Origin: JACCSI01 sp963815285
GTDB lineage: Bacteria > Acidobacteriota > Vicinamibacteria > Vicinamibacterales > UBA2999
Length of the DNA stretch: 64,000 nt
Assembly (NCBI GenBank): GCA_963815285.1
Contig: CAWFGB010000013.1
Span: 62,001 to 126,000, forward strand
Direction: 5' to 3'
A model generated the notes under the pieces. The model worked only from the letters and a program-made list of their open reading frames with translations, did no database searches and was not told the origin of the DNA. This document shows, piece after piece, positions 51,642-63,480 of the stretch (the stretch's first letter is position 1; each line of letters opens with the position of its first letter). Made by a program: the position numbers and the translations under genes.

Positions 51642-53693
51642 CTAGCGCGCGGCGGCCAATTCCGTCACGGCGCTGGACAGCATCCGGACCTTTTGCGCAT
51701 CGGCGGCGCCGCGAGCATCAGCGGTCAACTGCGACGCGATTCTCCTGAGCGACTGCTGCTGCGCGCGGCCGGACTGCTTTTCAGCGCTGGCCAGTTCGAT
51801 GCGCACCGCCGCTATGCGGTCCGCGGCGAGTCCGCTATTGCGCTCGAGCTGATCGAGAAACGCACGCGCCTTGGCAAAGCTGGCCGGCCACACGAACTTG
51901 CGCTGTTCCTGCGCGTTCAGGTAGTCGAACTTCACCGTCTTGGCGGCATCGATTTCATTCTGCGACAGCAGGCCGTTCGGCACCAGCTCGAAGACGTCGA
52001 GGCCGCGCGCGATCTCGGAGCTCACGATCAGGCCGTTATACCAATACACTGACCAGGACCCGCCCAGGATCAGTCGCGTGCCGTCCAGCGGACCCCGATC
52101 GAAGTACGCAATCTCCTTCGGGTTTGCCGGGTCGGTCCATTCGAAGACCGTGATGCCGCCCTGATACCAGCCCTGCACCATCACCTCGCGACCGGGAATC
52201 GGAATCAACGATCCGTTATGGGCGACGCAGTTTTCGAACGACGTTTGCGGCGCAGGGATCTTGTAGTAGCTCTTGAACACCATCTTGCCGTTCTCGATGG
52301 CGAAGAGCGCGTTGGCGCCCCACTCCGGCTTGTCCGTGTCGCGGCAACGCGGCGCTGAGCCGCCGCCCCACTCGTCGGTGAACAGCACCTTCGTGCCGTC
52401 ATTGCTGAAGGTCGCCGAATGCCAGAACGCCATGTTGATGTCGGCGACCTCATGGACACGGAACGGCTGCACTACCTCGCGGATGTTGAGCAACAGCCCG
52501 TAGCCACCGCAGGCGCCGCCGGCAAGGCCGATATCCGGATACACCGTGATGTCGTGACACTGATTCGGGCCCGATGGCGGTCGGGCGCCGGGGCCCCCTG
52601 GCCCACCAGGTCCGCCCGGACCGCCGGCGCCGGCAGCCGGCGGAGCGCCGGGCGCTGGTTCTGCAGGCGTAGGCGGTGCCGGAGCCCCGGGTGCTGGTTC
52701 TGCGGGCGTGGGCGGTGCCGGAGCACCGGGTGCTGGTTCTGCAGGCGTAGGCGGTGCCGGAGCACCGGGTGCGGCGGGCTCACCAGGCGTCGCATTGGCG
52801 GCGTTGGGGCGGGGCTCGACGCGCCGCGGCGGCGGAGCAAGGTCGTTGAAAATACGCGGGGAGCTGACGATGGCCGCCGTGTCCGGCGCCGCAAGCGGCA
52901 CCTTGATGACCTCGATTCGGAAACGAGCCGTCTTCGGATCTTCAATTGGTCCGTCGACGCAGCCCTCGAGTTCTTCCGCCGACCGGACGCCCGCTGAACC
53001 CGAGATGTAGATGTAAACGTTCGCCTTGTCGCGCGGATCGGTGACGACGGTGTGGGTGTGCGACCCGCGGCAGGTCTGGACGTTGGTGACGTACTTCGGG
53101 TGCTCCATGTCGGAGATGTCAAAAATGCGAAGACCGCGCAGCCGGTCCTTGCTCACCGGCTCGGGGACACCTTGAATCCCGCAGTCGGTACGGCCCGTCT
53201 GACCTTCGCCCGAGACGAACAGCAGATTCTTGTACACCGACACGTCGCTCTGGGACGCCGGGCAGACGTACTCCAGAACCAGCCTTGGCTTGTCCGGCGT
53301 GGAGAGATCGAAAATCTGGAAGCCGTTGTAGTTGCCCTGAATCGCGTACTTGCCTGTAAAGGCGAGGTCCGAGTTGGTCACGCCCAGGAACTTTGCCGAC
53401 GGCGGCGTCGTCGAGACCAGCCGGATGTTCCACGCCGCCTGCCCCGCGTCCCAGTGCCCTGCCGACAATCCGACGCGTGGGTCCGGACTGGGCGGAGTGT
53501 CTGACACGATCGGCGTGACCGGCGTCGGCATGACCGCCGGGAGCGGCGGGGGTGGTGGTGGTGGCGTCCGCTCGCGGCCGCCCTGGCCCTGGCCGGGGGC
53601 TGGTGGTTGCTGGGCACCCGGTGGCGGTTCCTGTGCGGCAAGGCCCGCGGCAAGTGACACGACGATGAGAGACGCGCCGAGCAGCGATTTCAT
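51642..53693 (-). CDS. LVIVD-repeat exported protein with Pro/Gly-rich insert
   Basis: The protein has 683 residues. A signal peptide (LLGASLIVVSLAAGLAAQ) leads into proline-rich sequence and then LVIVD-type beta-propeller segments (YNGFQIFDLSTPDKPR, GLRIFDISDMEHPKYV, GITVFEWTDPANPKEI). A 39-base tandem repeat encodes three copies of a 13-residue Pro/Ala unit followed by GGPGGPGGPG, acting as a spacer. A role is not known; such proteins are cell-surface propellers. It lies 12 bases after the DUF305 stop on the same strand. Confidence 0.8.
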   Translation of the reverse strand: MKSLLGASLIVVSLAAGLAAQEPPPGAQQPPAPGQGQGGRERTPPPPPPPLPAVMPTPVTPIVSDTPPSPDPRVGLSAGHWDAGQAAWNIRLVSTTPPSAKFLGVTNSDLAFTGKYAIQGNYNGFQIFDLSTPDKPRLVLEYVCPASQSDVSVYKNLLFVSGEGQTGRTDCGIQGVPEPVSKDRLRGLRIFDISDMEHPKYVTNVQTCRGSHTHTVVTDPRDKANVYIYISGSAGVRSAEELEGCVDGPIEDPKTARFRIEVIKVPLAAPDTAAIVSSPRIFNDLAPPPRRVEPRPNAANATPGEPAAPGAPAPPTPAEPAPGAPAPPTPAEPAPGAPAPPTPAEPAPGAPPAAGAGGPGGPGGPGGPGARPPSGPNQCHDITVYPDIGLAGGACGGYGLLLNIREVVQPFRVHEVADINMAFWHSATFSNDGTKVLFTDEWGGGSAPRCRDTDKPEWGANALFAIENGKMVFKSYYKIPAPQTSFENCVAHNGSLIPIPGREVMVQGWYQGGITVFEWTDPANPKEIAYFDRGPLDGTRLILGGSWSVYWYNGLIVSSEIARGLDVFELVPNGLLSQNEIDAAKTVKFDYLNAQEQRKFVWPASFAKARAFLDQLERNSGLAADRIAAVRIELASAEKQSGRAQQQSLRRIASQLTADARGAADAQKVRMLSSAVTELAAAR
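52654..52770. repeat. 39-bp tandem repeat inside the LVIVD gene
   Basis: Copies starting at 52654, 52693 and 52732 have a 39-base period with few substitutions, matching the 13-residue proline/alanine units. It is coding, not intergenic. Confidence 0.85.
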
Positions 53694-53705
53694 GTGGACT
53701 CCGTT

Positions 53706-54342
53706 TTACTTGTACGTGGCGAGCAGCTTCTGCATGCGTTCGATTTCGGTCGTCTGATCGGCGTACATGTCAGACACGAGCGTGTAGACATCCTCATCCT
53801 GGAGGGCGCCGTGTGAGGCAAACAGGACGTCGATCATCTTGATGGCGCCATCGTGGTGGCGGATCATGGCGGCGAGGAACAGCTTCTCCCATTCCGCGCC
53901 GCGGGCTTTGTCGAGCTGCGCCAAGTCCTCGTCGCTCAACATGCCAGGCATCAGCATGTCGTGCTCGACGCCGTTCATGGTCATGCGGTGATGCGTGGCG
54001 TTGGCGAGCGGCACCGTTTGGCCGCGGTCGCGCAGCCAGTTGCGCATCCACGCGATTTCGTCTCGCTGACCAACCAGCATGCGCTCGCACATCAGCCGGA
54101 TATGCTCCGCCGCGCCATGCGAGGACGCCCATCCGGCAATCAGGACCGCTTGGGCGTGGTGCGGAATCATTCCGGCCATGAACTCCACGTCCGCGCGGCT
54201 ATAGGGATACCGTACCGAGGTCGGGCCGGGCGACCGGATCGGCGGTCTGCCCCGCCGGCGCCGCGGGCTGGGCGAAGAGTGCGGGACCGGCCAGGATCAG
54301 GCATAAAACCGCGGCAACCAGGCGTCTTCGGGGGATTGTCAT
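53706..54342 (-). pseudogene. DUF305 protein split between signal peptide and mature domain
   Basis: From ATG 54342, IPRRRLVAAVLCLILAGPAL encodes a signal peptide, but that frame ends at 54199. The DUF305 domain is in another frame (53706-54188) that begins at a GTG without ribosome site. Its upstream codons in that frame read RYPYSRADVEFMAGMIPHHA, a typical DUF305 opening. One indel near 54200-54250 therefore breaks the gene; a lost 5-base repeat or one extra base would do. The domain has MIPHHAQAV and an HH/Met-rich core (HHDGAIKMI), known in copper-binding CopM-like proteins. If the indel is an assembly error, it is an exported metal-binding protein. Confidence 0.85.
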
Positions 54343-54402
54343 CTCGGCGCGTTGAAGAAGCTCCGCGAAATGGTAGGTCATTCGGGAACGGAAAGAAAGC
54401 AC

Positions 54403-55552
54403 TTACCCGATGCCGACAACGAGGAGCGTCTGATCGTCTTCGGCCTCGTGGCCACCGGCAAAGGCCGCGAGATCGGCGACGAGATCCTCGACGATCTTGG
54501 CCGGCATTTGTCTGCCCACACGGGCCAGCGCCGCGGTCAACCGTTCTGGGTCGTACATGCCGTCCTGCCCCCAGCGTTCTGTGATTCCGTCCGTGTAGAA
54601 AACGAGCCGGTCACCGGGATGCAGCGCCTGCTCGAGGCATGGCACGTCGCCCAGCTCATCCCACAGCAGGCACATCACGTTGTCCAGCGCGACGGGGGTG
54701 ACCTCGTGGCCGTGACGCACGATCAGAGGCAACGGATGTCCCGCGGACGAGACGCGGAACGTCCCGCGCCTGACGTCGAGCACCCCGTAGATTGCCGTGG
54801 CATACATCGCGGTGTCCCAGAGAAACCGAAAGTGCCGGTTGATGTGATGCAGTACCGCTGGCGGATCGCCAGCTTCGCCGGGAAAGGTGTGCAACACCGC
54901 ACGAATCATCGCCATGACAATGGCCGCTGGGGCTCCGTGCCCTGAGACATCGGCCACCATGATGGCGAACCGATCGCCCCCAAGCGGCAGAACGTCGTAG
55001 TAATCGCCGCCGGCATGGCGGCTGGTCTCGTAGTACGCGGCGAAGCTGACGGTCGGGTGCAGCGGCATGGCCGCGGGCAGGATGAGCCGCTGCATCCGCG
55101 CGGCACTCGCCAGTTCCTGATCGAGGCGATCTCGACTCTGACGCAGCGCCCGTTCCAGATGCTGCCGCGACAGGTGCGTGGCGACCCGCGCCAGCACTTC
55201 TTCGCCCTGAATCGGTTTCGTGATGTAGTCGGCCGCCCCGAGCTCGAGGCCTGACACCTTGTCGGAGACTTCGCCCCGGGCTGAAAGAAAGATCACTGCC
55301 GTCTGCCGCGTATCGGGGTCGCGCTTGAGGATCCGGCAGACATCGAACCCGTCCATGCCCGGCATCATGACGTCGAGCAGCATCAGATCGGGCTTCACGC
55401 GTCGTGCGATGTCCAGGGCTGTCTCGCCATCCCTGGCGGCCAGGATGCGATGACCGGTGCCATCGAGCGTGCGGACCAACACCTGCAGGTTCGTCGCGCT
55501 GTCGTCCACGACCAGGATGGTCGAGGGCGGGACGGCCGTTGCGGGCACAACG

Positions 55553-55563
<11 letters not shown>
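54403..55563 (-). CDS. Response regulator fused to SpoIIE-type phosphatase
   Basis: The protein has 386 residues. The receiver (about 15-130) has ILVVDDSATN, the phosphoacceptor Asp in LMLLDVMMPGMDG, and Lys in YITKPIQG. A coiled linker leads to a PP2C/SpoIIE domain (HAGGDYYDVLPLGG, VADVSGHGAPAAI, VFYTDGITERWG). Such RsbU-like regulators switch stress pathways by dephosphorylating an antagonist; the partner is not in this window. Its start overlaps the upstream hybrid kinase by 11 bases, so the kinase is the likely input. Confidence 0.92.
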
Positions 55564-58273
<2,710 letters not shown>

Positions 58274-58378
58274 TACGGTCTCTGACGTAGGTGTCCTTGC
58301 AAACGAGGCCGCTGACACCGTATCTGTGCTGGACAGGAAGGTCAAGTAGCATCAAATTCAAACCCGCCAAGGAACCGT

Positions 58379-59251
58379 TCAAAACCCGGGGGTTTGCGCG
58401 AGCCAGCGATTGATCTCGGCCCAGATCGGCGCTCCCGCGAGATCATGTCCCACGCCGGGAAACACCACGCGGGTGAAGGGCTTCCCGCGTGACGACAACT
58501 CGTCGAGGATCGCCAATGTCGCCGGTATCGGGATGCTGCGGTCGCCGTCACCGAGCAACCAGAGGCCCGGAACCTCCAGTGACTCGAGCACTGGACGCGG
58601 GTCATAGCCTCGACGGCCGCTGAACTTCACGAGCTCGCCGTCGGCCACAGCCAACGGACGCATCGTCTGTTCCACGATGTTGCTGTAGAAGATCTCCTCG
58701 CCGACGGACACCGTCGGCCCTGAGAGGACGATCATGAACGCCGGTCGAACCCGAGTCGCAGCCAACGGGATGATCCAGCCGGCCTGGCTGACGCCGACCA
58801 GCCCGATTCGCGCGCGATCGATGCCCGGCTGCGACTGCAGAAACCGAACGCCCGCGGCCATGTCCTCGGCGAGCAAGTCGAACATCCGCTCGCTGTTCTG
58901 CGGCCCAACCATGGCGTACTCGCCGGTGGAGTTCCCGACACCTCGTTTGTCGTAGCACAACGTCGCGAATCCGCGTTCGACAAAGCCTCCAGCGAGCCAA
59001 CGACAGTGCTCCTTGGTGACTTCCCCGGACCCGTGACCGATGACCACCGCGGGTACGGCGCCGCGACGGTTGGGAAGATCAAGCTGGTAGCTGAGGCGCG
59101 CCTCCCTGGATTCGAGCGTCCCGATGAGAGTTGACGCGGGTTGTTGCGCCGCGTACGTCGCCGAGGACCCGGCGTTTTCACACGCCGCAGCAATGAGGGC
59201 CGTCAGCAAGACGGCGGCGCCTGCCGGCCGCCGCTTTCGAGCGGGTAGCAT
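58379..59251 (-). CDS. Alpha/beta-hydrolase lipoprotein
   Basis: The protein has 290 residues from ATG 59251. A lipobox ends a signal peptide (GAAVLLTALIAAAC). The hydrolase has the HGSGEV oxyanion region, nucleophile Ser in GLVGVSQAGWI, and His in VVFPGVGHDLAG with Asp near LLGDGDRSI. The nucleophile elbow GVSQAG is typical for dienelactone-hydrolase/peptidase-like groups. It is probably a surface-anchored esterase or peptidase. Its end includes the CCCGGGGGTTT part of a repeat also seen near 15.6 kb. Confidence 0.82.
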   Translation of the reverse strand: MLPARKRRPAGAAVLLTALIAAACENAGSSATYAAQQPASTLIGTLESREARLSYQLDLPNRRGAVPAVVIGHGSGEVTKEHCRWLAGGFVERGFATLCYDKRGVGNSTGEYAMVGPQNSERMFDLLAEDMAAGVRFLQSQPGIDRARIGLVGVSQAGWIIPLAATRVRPAFMIVLSGPTVSVGEEIFYSNIVEQTMRPLAVADGELVKFSGRRGYDPRPVLESLEVPGLWLLGDGDRSIPIPATLAILDELSSRGKPFTRVVFPGVGHDLAGAPIWAEINRWLAQTPGF

Positions 59252-59339
59252 GCGCCCACTGTAGCCTGCCGGCCTCGGAGTCTTTGCCGTGTGCCATGAC
59301 TTTGCAGGGGCGAATGGCGGTACTACGCTGGCGCTGCCT

Positions 59340-60008
59340 TCAGGGTTTGTCCCACCATTTCGACAGGCTCTGATCCTCCACACGCGGGCGATCGGCGTAA
59401 TGCGAGATGTCGTTGAAGAGCATGAGCCGCGCACGCACCGGATCCTTGAAGTCCACCACGTTCAGGCACGCCGGCGACTGGTCGAGCCGGTCGCGATAGC
59501 CACGCGCATCGAAGCCGAGCAGGCTGCTCAACACCAGCCGTAACGTTGCTTTGTGGGACACGACCAGGACCTGTTCACCGGTGTGTTTGGTGACCATCTC
59601 GCGGATTACCGGCAGTGCCCGGGCGAGCACCGCAACGCCCGACTCGCCACCCGACGGCGCAAAGGTGAACGGGTCGGCGTCCCACGCGGCATATTCGTGT
59701 CCGAACCGTTCCTCGACCTCCGCGCGCGTCAAGCCTTCCCAGCGGCCGTGGCTGATCTCGCGCAGCTCATCGCGCGTGACGGGAGCGACGTGGCAATGGT
59801 CCCCGATGATGCGCGCCGTGTCGAATGCGCGGGACAGCGGACTGGCATAAATCGCCGCGATGTTCTGGTGCGCGAGCCGCTCACCGAGTCTGGCCACCTG
59901 CCAGCGGCCCTGCTCCGAGAGCTCAACACCAGTCGATCCTGAAAACCGGCCTTCCTCGGTGGCACTCGTCGCGCCATGCCGGACGAGCAACAAGCGTGTG
60001 ACAGCCAT
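59340..60008 (-). CDS. Histidine-phosphatase family protein
   Basis: The protein has 222 residues. It opens RLLLVRHGATSATEEGRF (phospho-His and Arg), has SPLSRAFDTARII (second Arg), HGRWEGLTRAEVEERFG and VVSHKATLRLVL (second His). This pattern is that of phosphoglycerate-mutase-like/alpha-ribazole phosphatases (CobC group). The substrate cannot be told. It has no signal peptide, so it is cytoplasmic, unlike the exported member at 39.4 kb. Confidence 0.87.
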   Translation of the reverse strand: MAVTRLLLVRHGATSATEEGRFSGSTGVELSEQGRWQVARLGERLAHQNIAAIYASPLSRAFDTARIIGDHCHVAPVTRDELREISHGRWEGLTRAEVEERFGHEYAAWDADPFTFAPSGGESGVAVLARALPVIREMVTKHTGEQVLVVSHKATLRLVLSSLLGFDARGYRDRLDQSPACLNVVDFKDPVRARLMLFNDISHYADRPRVEDQSLSKWWDKP

Positions 60009-60146
60009 CTACGATGGCATTGTACCGATCCGGCAGTGTCAGGGATGACCAGGCGGCCACGCTGGAGGCCGGTTTGCAACGATGAGACCGCATGACCGTC
60101 GTCAGGGACCGTTTGGCTCCACTCGCCACGGCCGGCGTCGGCTGTT

Positions 60147-61043
60147 TCACGCGCTGGCTTCCATGAGCATCGTGACGCGATGCGTTTTGGGGACGTGCGG
60201 TCGCCGCGCACGACGCGCCAGCTCTCGAAATTGTGACGGCGTGCATCCAAACGCGCGCCGAAACACGAATGTGAAATGGCTGTGGCTCGAAAAGCCGAGG
60301 TCCAATGCCAGCGCGGTGAGATCACTGGCGTGGCGCAGTTCGATCAGCGCACGGGCGAGGCGCAGTTGCGTCAGGTACTGATGAAGCGGTACGCCTTCTG
60401 CGCGCGTAAACAGGTCGGTCAAATACGCGGGCGACGCGCCGGCGGCTCGGGCTACATCGGCGAGCAGAAGCCGCGTTGAAAGGTGGGCAGCAAGGAACTC
60501 CTTCGCTCGCCGGATGACGTCGGTCGTTCTCCTCCCATTCGGCGTGTGCTGCGACCCACCCTGTTGCAGGGCGCTGCGGATCAGCGCGAGCAAGACCTCC
60601 TCGGCTTCGAGTCCGTGTCGACGATCGGCGAGGGCCCAATGATGGACCTGAGCGCGAAACCTTTGCAGACCTGGCTGCGCGCGCCAGCGCCGGCGGCTGA
60701 ACAGCGGATGATTCATCAGACGCTGCCCGCGAGCGTGCGCGATCTCGGCCAACGTGTCGAACTGTGGCGTGATGATTAATTCGCTATAGCCATCAGGGAG
60801 CGGGCTGCGCATGCGGTACGACTCCCCGCCTCGCACGAAGATGATCTGGTTGGTATCTCCCACGACTTCCTGCCCGCCCACCTGCCAGACGAACACGCCA
60901 CGGTACGGCAGACAGATCTGGTAGTCTGCACAGAAGCCTTCAGCCCCTGCATTGGTACCGACGCGCTCCCGGTCCAAGTCCTCAACCACGCCCACCGGGA
61001 GGTCTAGAAGTCGCTCGCGCGATTCGCGTGCGCCGAGGTCCAT
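60147..61043 (-). CDS. AraC-family transcriptional regulator
   Basis: The protein has 298 residues from ATG 61043. An N-terminal sensor domain (cupin-like, about 1-170) precedes a two-HTH AraC domain: LLADVARAAGASPAYLTDLF and ALALDLGFSSHSHFTFVFRR. The spacing is standard. The regulon is unknown. It follows the barrel gene by 35 bases on the same strand and may be its regulator or that of the kinase. Confidence 0.88.
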   Translation of the reverse strand: MDLGARESRERLLDLPVGVVEDLDRERVGTNAGAEGFCADYQICLPYRGVFVWQVGGQEVVGDTNQIIFVRGGESYRMRSPLPDGYSELIITPQFDTLAEIAHARGQRLMNHPLFSRRRWRAQPGLQRFRAQVHHWALADRRHGLEAEEVLLALIRSALQQGGSQHTPNGRRTTDVIRRAKEFLAAHLSTRLLLADVARAAGASPAYLTDLFTRAEGVPLHQYLTQLRLARALIELRHASDLTALALDLGFSSHSHFTFVFRRAFGCTPSQFRELARRARRPHVPKTHRVTMLMEASA

Positions 61044-61078
61044 CGTGTTTTCAGCTCCAAGCCCGCTCAGATTCAATA

Positions 61079-61618
61079 TCACTGCCCGCCACGACCGACG
61101 GTCACACCGTTGTACAGTCGCCAGCGCTCCGGCGCAGTTCGGCTCAGACCGTTGAACCATCGAGCGTCGCTGCGCACGCCCCAACGCTGGTTGATCGGGA
61201 CCCGGACCCCGCCACCCGCATTCACGCTGAGAGCAGTTTGCTGTTGGGTCATCAGACGGCCTTGAGGAGCCTCGAGCGCCACGCCGTACTGTTCGAGACC
61301 GATCCCGCCCGCCACATAGGGCGCGACACGTCCGAGCGTCGGCAGGTCATATAGAAGACTGAAGTGTGAGCTGAGCGCGTGCATCTCGCCTCGGCGATAG
61401 CCGGTCTCCAGTTCGGCGCTGAGATGTGACGCCAACGGCCAGCGGATGGCGACACCGATTCGGGACGACGTTGCTGAACCAAGCGACACAAAGGGAGTGA
61501 TTTCGACAGAGGAGGGCGATGATGATGACGTGGACTCGCGCGCCTCTTGCGCCCGCGCGTAGTTCGCCACACCGAGGAGCGCACACGTCAACGTCACGAC
61601 AGTAGTCCAACGGCTCAT
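61079..61618 (-). CDS. Predicted outer-membrane beta-barrel protein
   Basis: The protein has 179 residues from ATG 61618, with AAGGAG 6 bases upstream. A signal peptide (TTVVTLTCALLGVANYARAQ) leads to a Ser-rich segment and beta-strand-like repeats (ELETGYRRGEMHAL, VAPYVAGGIGLEQYG, ALSVNAGGGVRVPI). It resembles OmpA/OmpW-like porin-type small barrels. The role is unknown. It lies between a membrane kinase and an AraC regulator. Confidence 0.7.
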   Translation of the reverse strand: MSRWTTVVTLTCALLGVANYARAQEARESTSSSSPSSVEITPFVSLGSATSSRIGVAIRWPLASHLSAELETGYRRGEMHALSSHFSLLYDLPTLGRVAPYVAGGIGLEQYGVALEAPQGRLMTQQQTALSVNAGGGVRVPINQRWGVRSDARWFNGLSRTAPERWRLYNGVTVGRGGQ

Positions 61619-61652
61619 AGCTGGCTCCTTGTCACGCGCTTCACGTGCGCGC

Positions 61653-63275
61653 TTACACAACATCAGACGATGACGGTGCGGCATCAGCCGGGTGCAATTC
61701 CCACCAATGTCGCGCGTCCTCGGTTGTCCACGCAGTACCAGAGCTGATCAGCTCCAACCTTTCGGCGATGTCGTCAACCGTTCGCGGCCGATCGTCCGCA
61801 TTCTTCTCGAGACAGGCCAGGATCAGCTCGTCGAGGGGCTGCGGAATCCTCCGTGGTGCGCGTCGGGACGGAGCCACTGGCGTCGCCTGTATCTGCTGGA
61901 CCATGGTTTCCATTGCCGTTCGTCCATCGAAGACGAGTTGGCCGGTGAGCAGCCAATAGCCGAGGCAGCCGAGCGCGTAGATATCCGACCGTCCGTCAAC
62001 CGTCCGCGTACCGAGCACCTGTTCGGGCGACATGAACGCGGGCGTGCCTCGCGCCACGTGCGCGGCCGTGAGTTCCAATTCGGTCTGACCCAGATCGCAC
62101 AGCGGCTTGACGAGCCCGAAGTCGAGCACCTTCACGAAGTCCCATTCCCGACTATAGCGGCAGACATACACGTTTGCCGGCTTGATGTCGCGGTGAACCA
62201 GGCCCACCGCATGGGCCTCGGCGAGCGAATGACACACCTGCTCGAGCAGATGCACTGCGCGTTCTGGAGGAATCGGTCCAAACCGTTCAATCAGCGCCTG
62301 GAGGTCGAACCCCTCCAGCAGTTCCATCACGTAGTAGAAAGTGCCGTTGTCCGCCACCCCGTAGTCGTACAACGCGACCGTGTGAGGCGACCGAAGCGAC
62401 GCCGTCGCCTGGGCCTCCCGCTCGAACCGCGCGTGCAACTCGGACTGACGATCCACGTCGCCGCCAAACCGGGGATCAACCCGCATCAACTTGACGGCCG
62501 CAGGCCGCGCGAGCAGTCGATGCTGTGCGCGCCAGACTTCGCCCATGCCGCCCGCGCCGAGGCGATCAATCAGGCGGTAGCTGCCAAGGTCCCGTGCACG
62601 CGTCAGCTGAGTGCCCAGACGGTAGACGACACGTGCACCCACATAAGCCACGAGAACCACGAGCAGATACGGGAGGATGATCTGGAGGAAGAAGCGCTGA
62701 GCAGATATCGGGAGGACGCTGCTCTCCGTTGCCAACCTGACCCCCACAACAAGCGGAACCGCGCTTGCCGAGACCAACGCCGCGGCTAATGCCGCGCCGG
62801 GGCGGCTCGGGATGATGACCGTGAAACTGAGCATCCAGACCGCCACCCACGACAACCCGGCCCAAGGAGGATCTGTCTCGTAACGGCTGACATCCAGATA
62901 CTGAGCGCTGGCAATGCCGAAGCTGCCCACGACCTGGAAGATCAGACCGAGCGCAAGCGTGGTGCGAACCGGAATTCGCCGGCTCCACGTCACCAGAGCG
63001 ACGCCGAGAGCGACTGCAATCGACACGGCAGCGGGAAGCCATTGGAGAGCGCTCGAGAAAAACCGTGCCCGGTCCTCGGGTGACACAATCGCCGTCACCG
63101 GGCCGCTGGTAAAGAACACGAACGCGTACAGAAAAGCGATGATGCGCAGGCGACCGGCAGATTGGGCCTCGAGATCTGGTGGGAGCCCGGTTGCGGTGGC
63201 GTGCTGGACCGCGACTTGGCCAGGCCACCTCACACTTGTGGTCCGCGCAGCCGTGGCCCCGATGAGGATCGGCAT
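61653..63275 (-). CDS. Serine/threonine protein kinase with N-terminal membrane domain
   Basis: The protein has 540 residues from ATG 63275. The first ~225 residues hold about six hydrophobic helices (RLRIIAFLYAFVFFTSG, TLALGLIFQVVGSFGIA, LSWVAVWMLSFTVIIP). The kinase domain begins at about residue 230: DRLGAGGMGEVWRA (P-loop), AVKLM (Lys), HRDIKPANV (catalytic), DFGLV, and SPEQ. Hanks-type kinases usually have a C-terminal transmembrane helix, so a multi-helix N-terminus is unusual. The target is unknown. It is followed 34 bases later by the barrel gene. Confidence 0.9.
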   Translation of the reverse strand: MPILIGATAARTTSVRWPGQVAVQHATATGLPPDLEAQSAGRLRIIAFLYAFVFFTSGPVTAIVSPEDRARFFSSALQWLPAAVSIAVALGVALVTWSRRIPVRTTLALGLIFQVVGSFGIASAQYLDVSRYETDPPWAGLSWVAVWMLSFTVIIPSRPGAALAAALVSASAVPLVVGVRLATESSVLPISAQRFFLQIILPYLLVVLVAYVGARVVYRLGTQLTRARDLGSYRLIDRLGAGGMGEVWRAQHRLLARPAAVKLMRVDPRFGGDVDRQSELHARFEREAQATASLRSPHTVALYDYGVADNGTFYYVMELLEGFDLQALIERFGPIPPERAVHLLEQVCHSLAEAHAVGLVHRDIKPANVYVCRYSREWDFVKVLDFGLVKPLCDLGQTELELTAAHVARGTPAFMSPEQVLGTRTVDGRSDIYALGCLGYWLLTGQLVFDGRTAMETMVQQIQATPVAPSRRAPRRIPQPLDELILACLEKNADDRPRTVDDIAERLELISSGTAWTTEDARHWWELHPADAAPSSSDVV

Positions 63276-63433
63276 GGCTAGACCCGATCCGATCCCTCGT
63301 TACATCCGTCGCTTGAACGGTCAACGGAGACCTGCAACGCGGCGATCGTTCTTCCCATGTCGATATGGTTGGCCAGGACGGGCGCGGCGCGCTGTCACAT
63401 TCTTTGGCTGGCCGCGGCAGTGCACATCGATCG

Positions 63434-63477
63434 GGCAACGCCGGATTCTCGATGTAAGTCGAGCTTCCGGCATTGCC
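63434..63477 (-). terminator. Long stem-loop after the PhoPQ-related gene
   Basis: The arms 63434-63452 and 63459-63477 pair along 19 positions with three mismatches around a 6-base loop. It starts 3 bases after the stop of the minus-strand gene. No T-run follows, but it is the strongest terminator-like fold here. Confidence 0.55.
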
Positions 63478-63480
63478 ACC

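Noticed and set aside
52654..52770. CRISPR-like periodic repeat
   Set aside because: The 39-base period is in frame inside the LVIVD gene and encodes a Pro/Ala linker.
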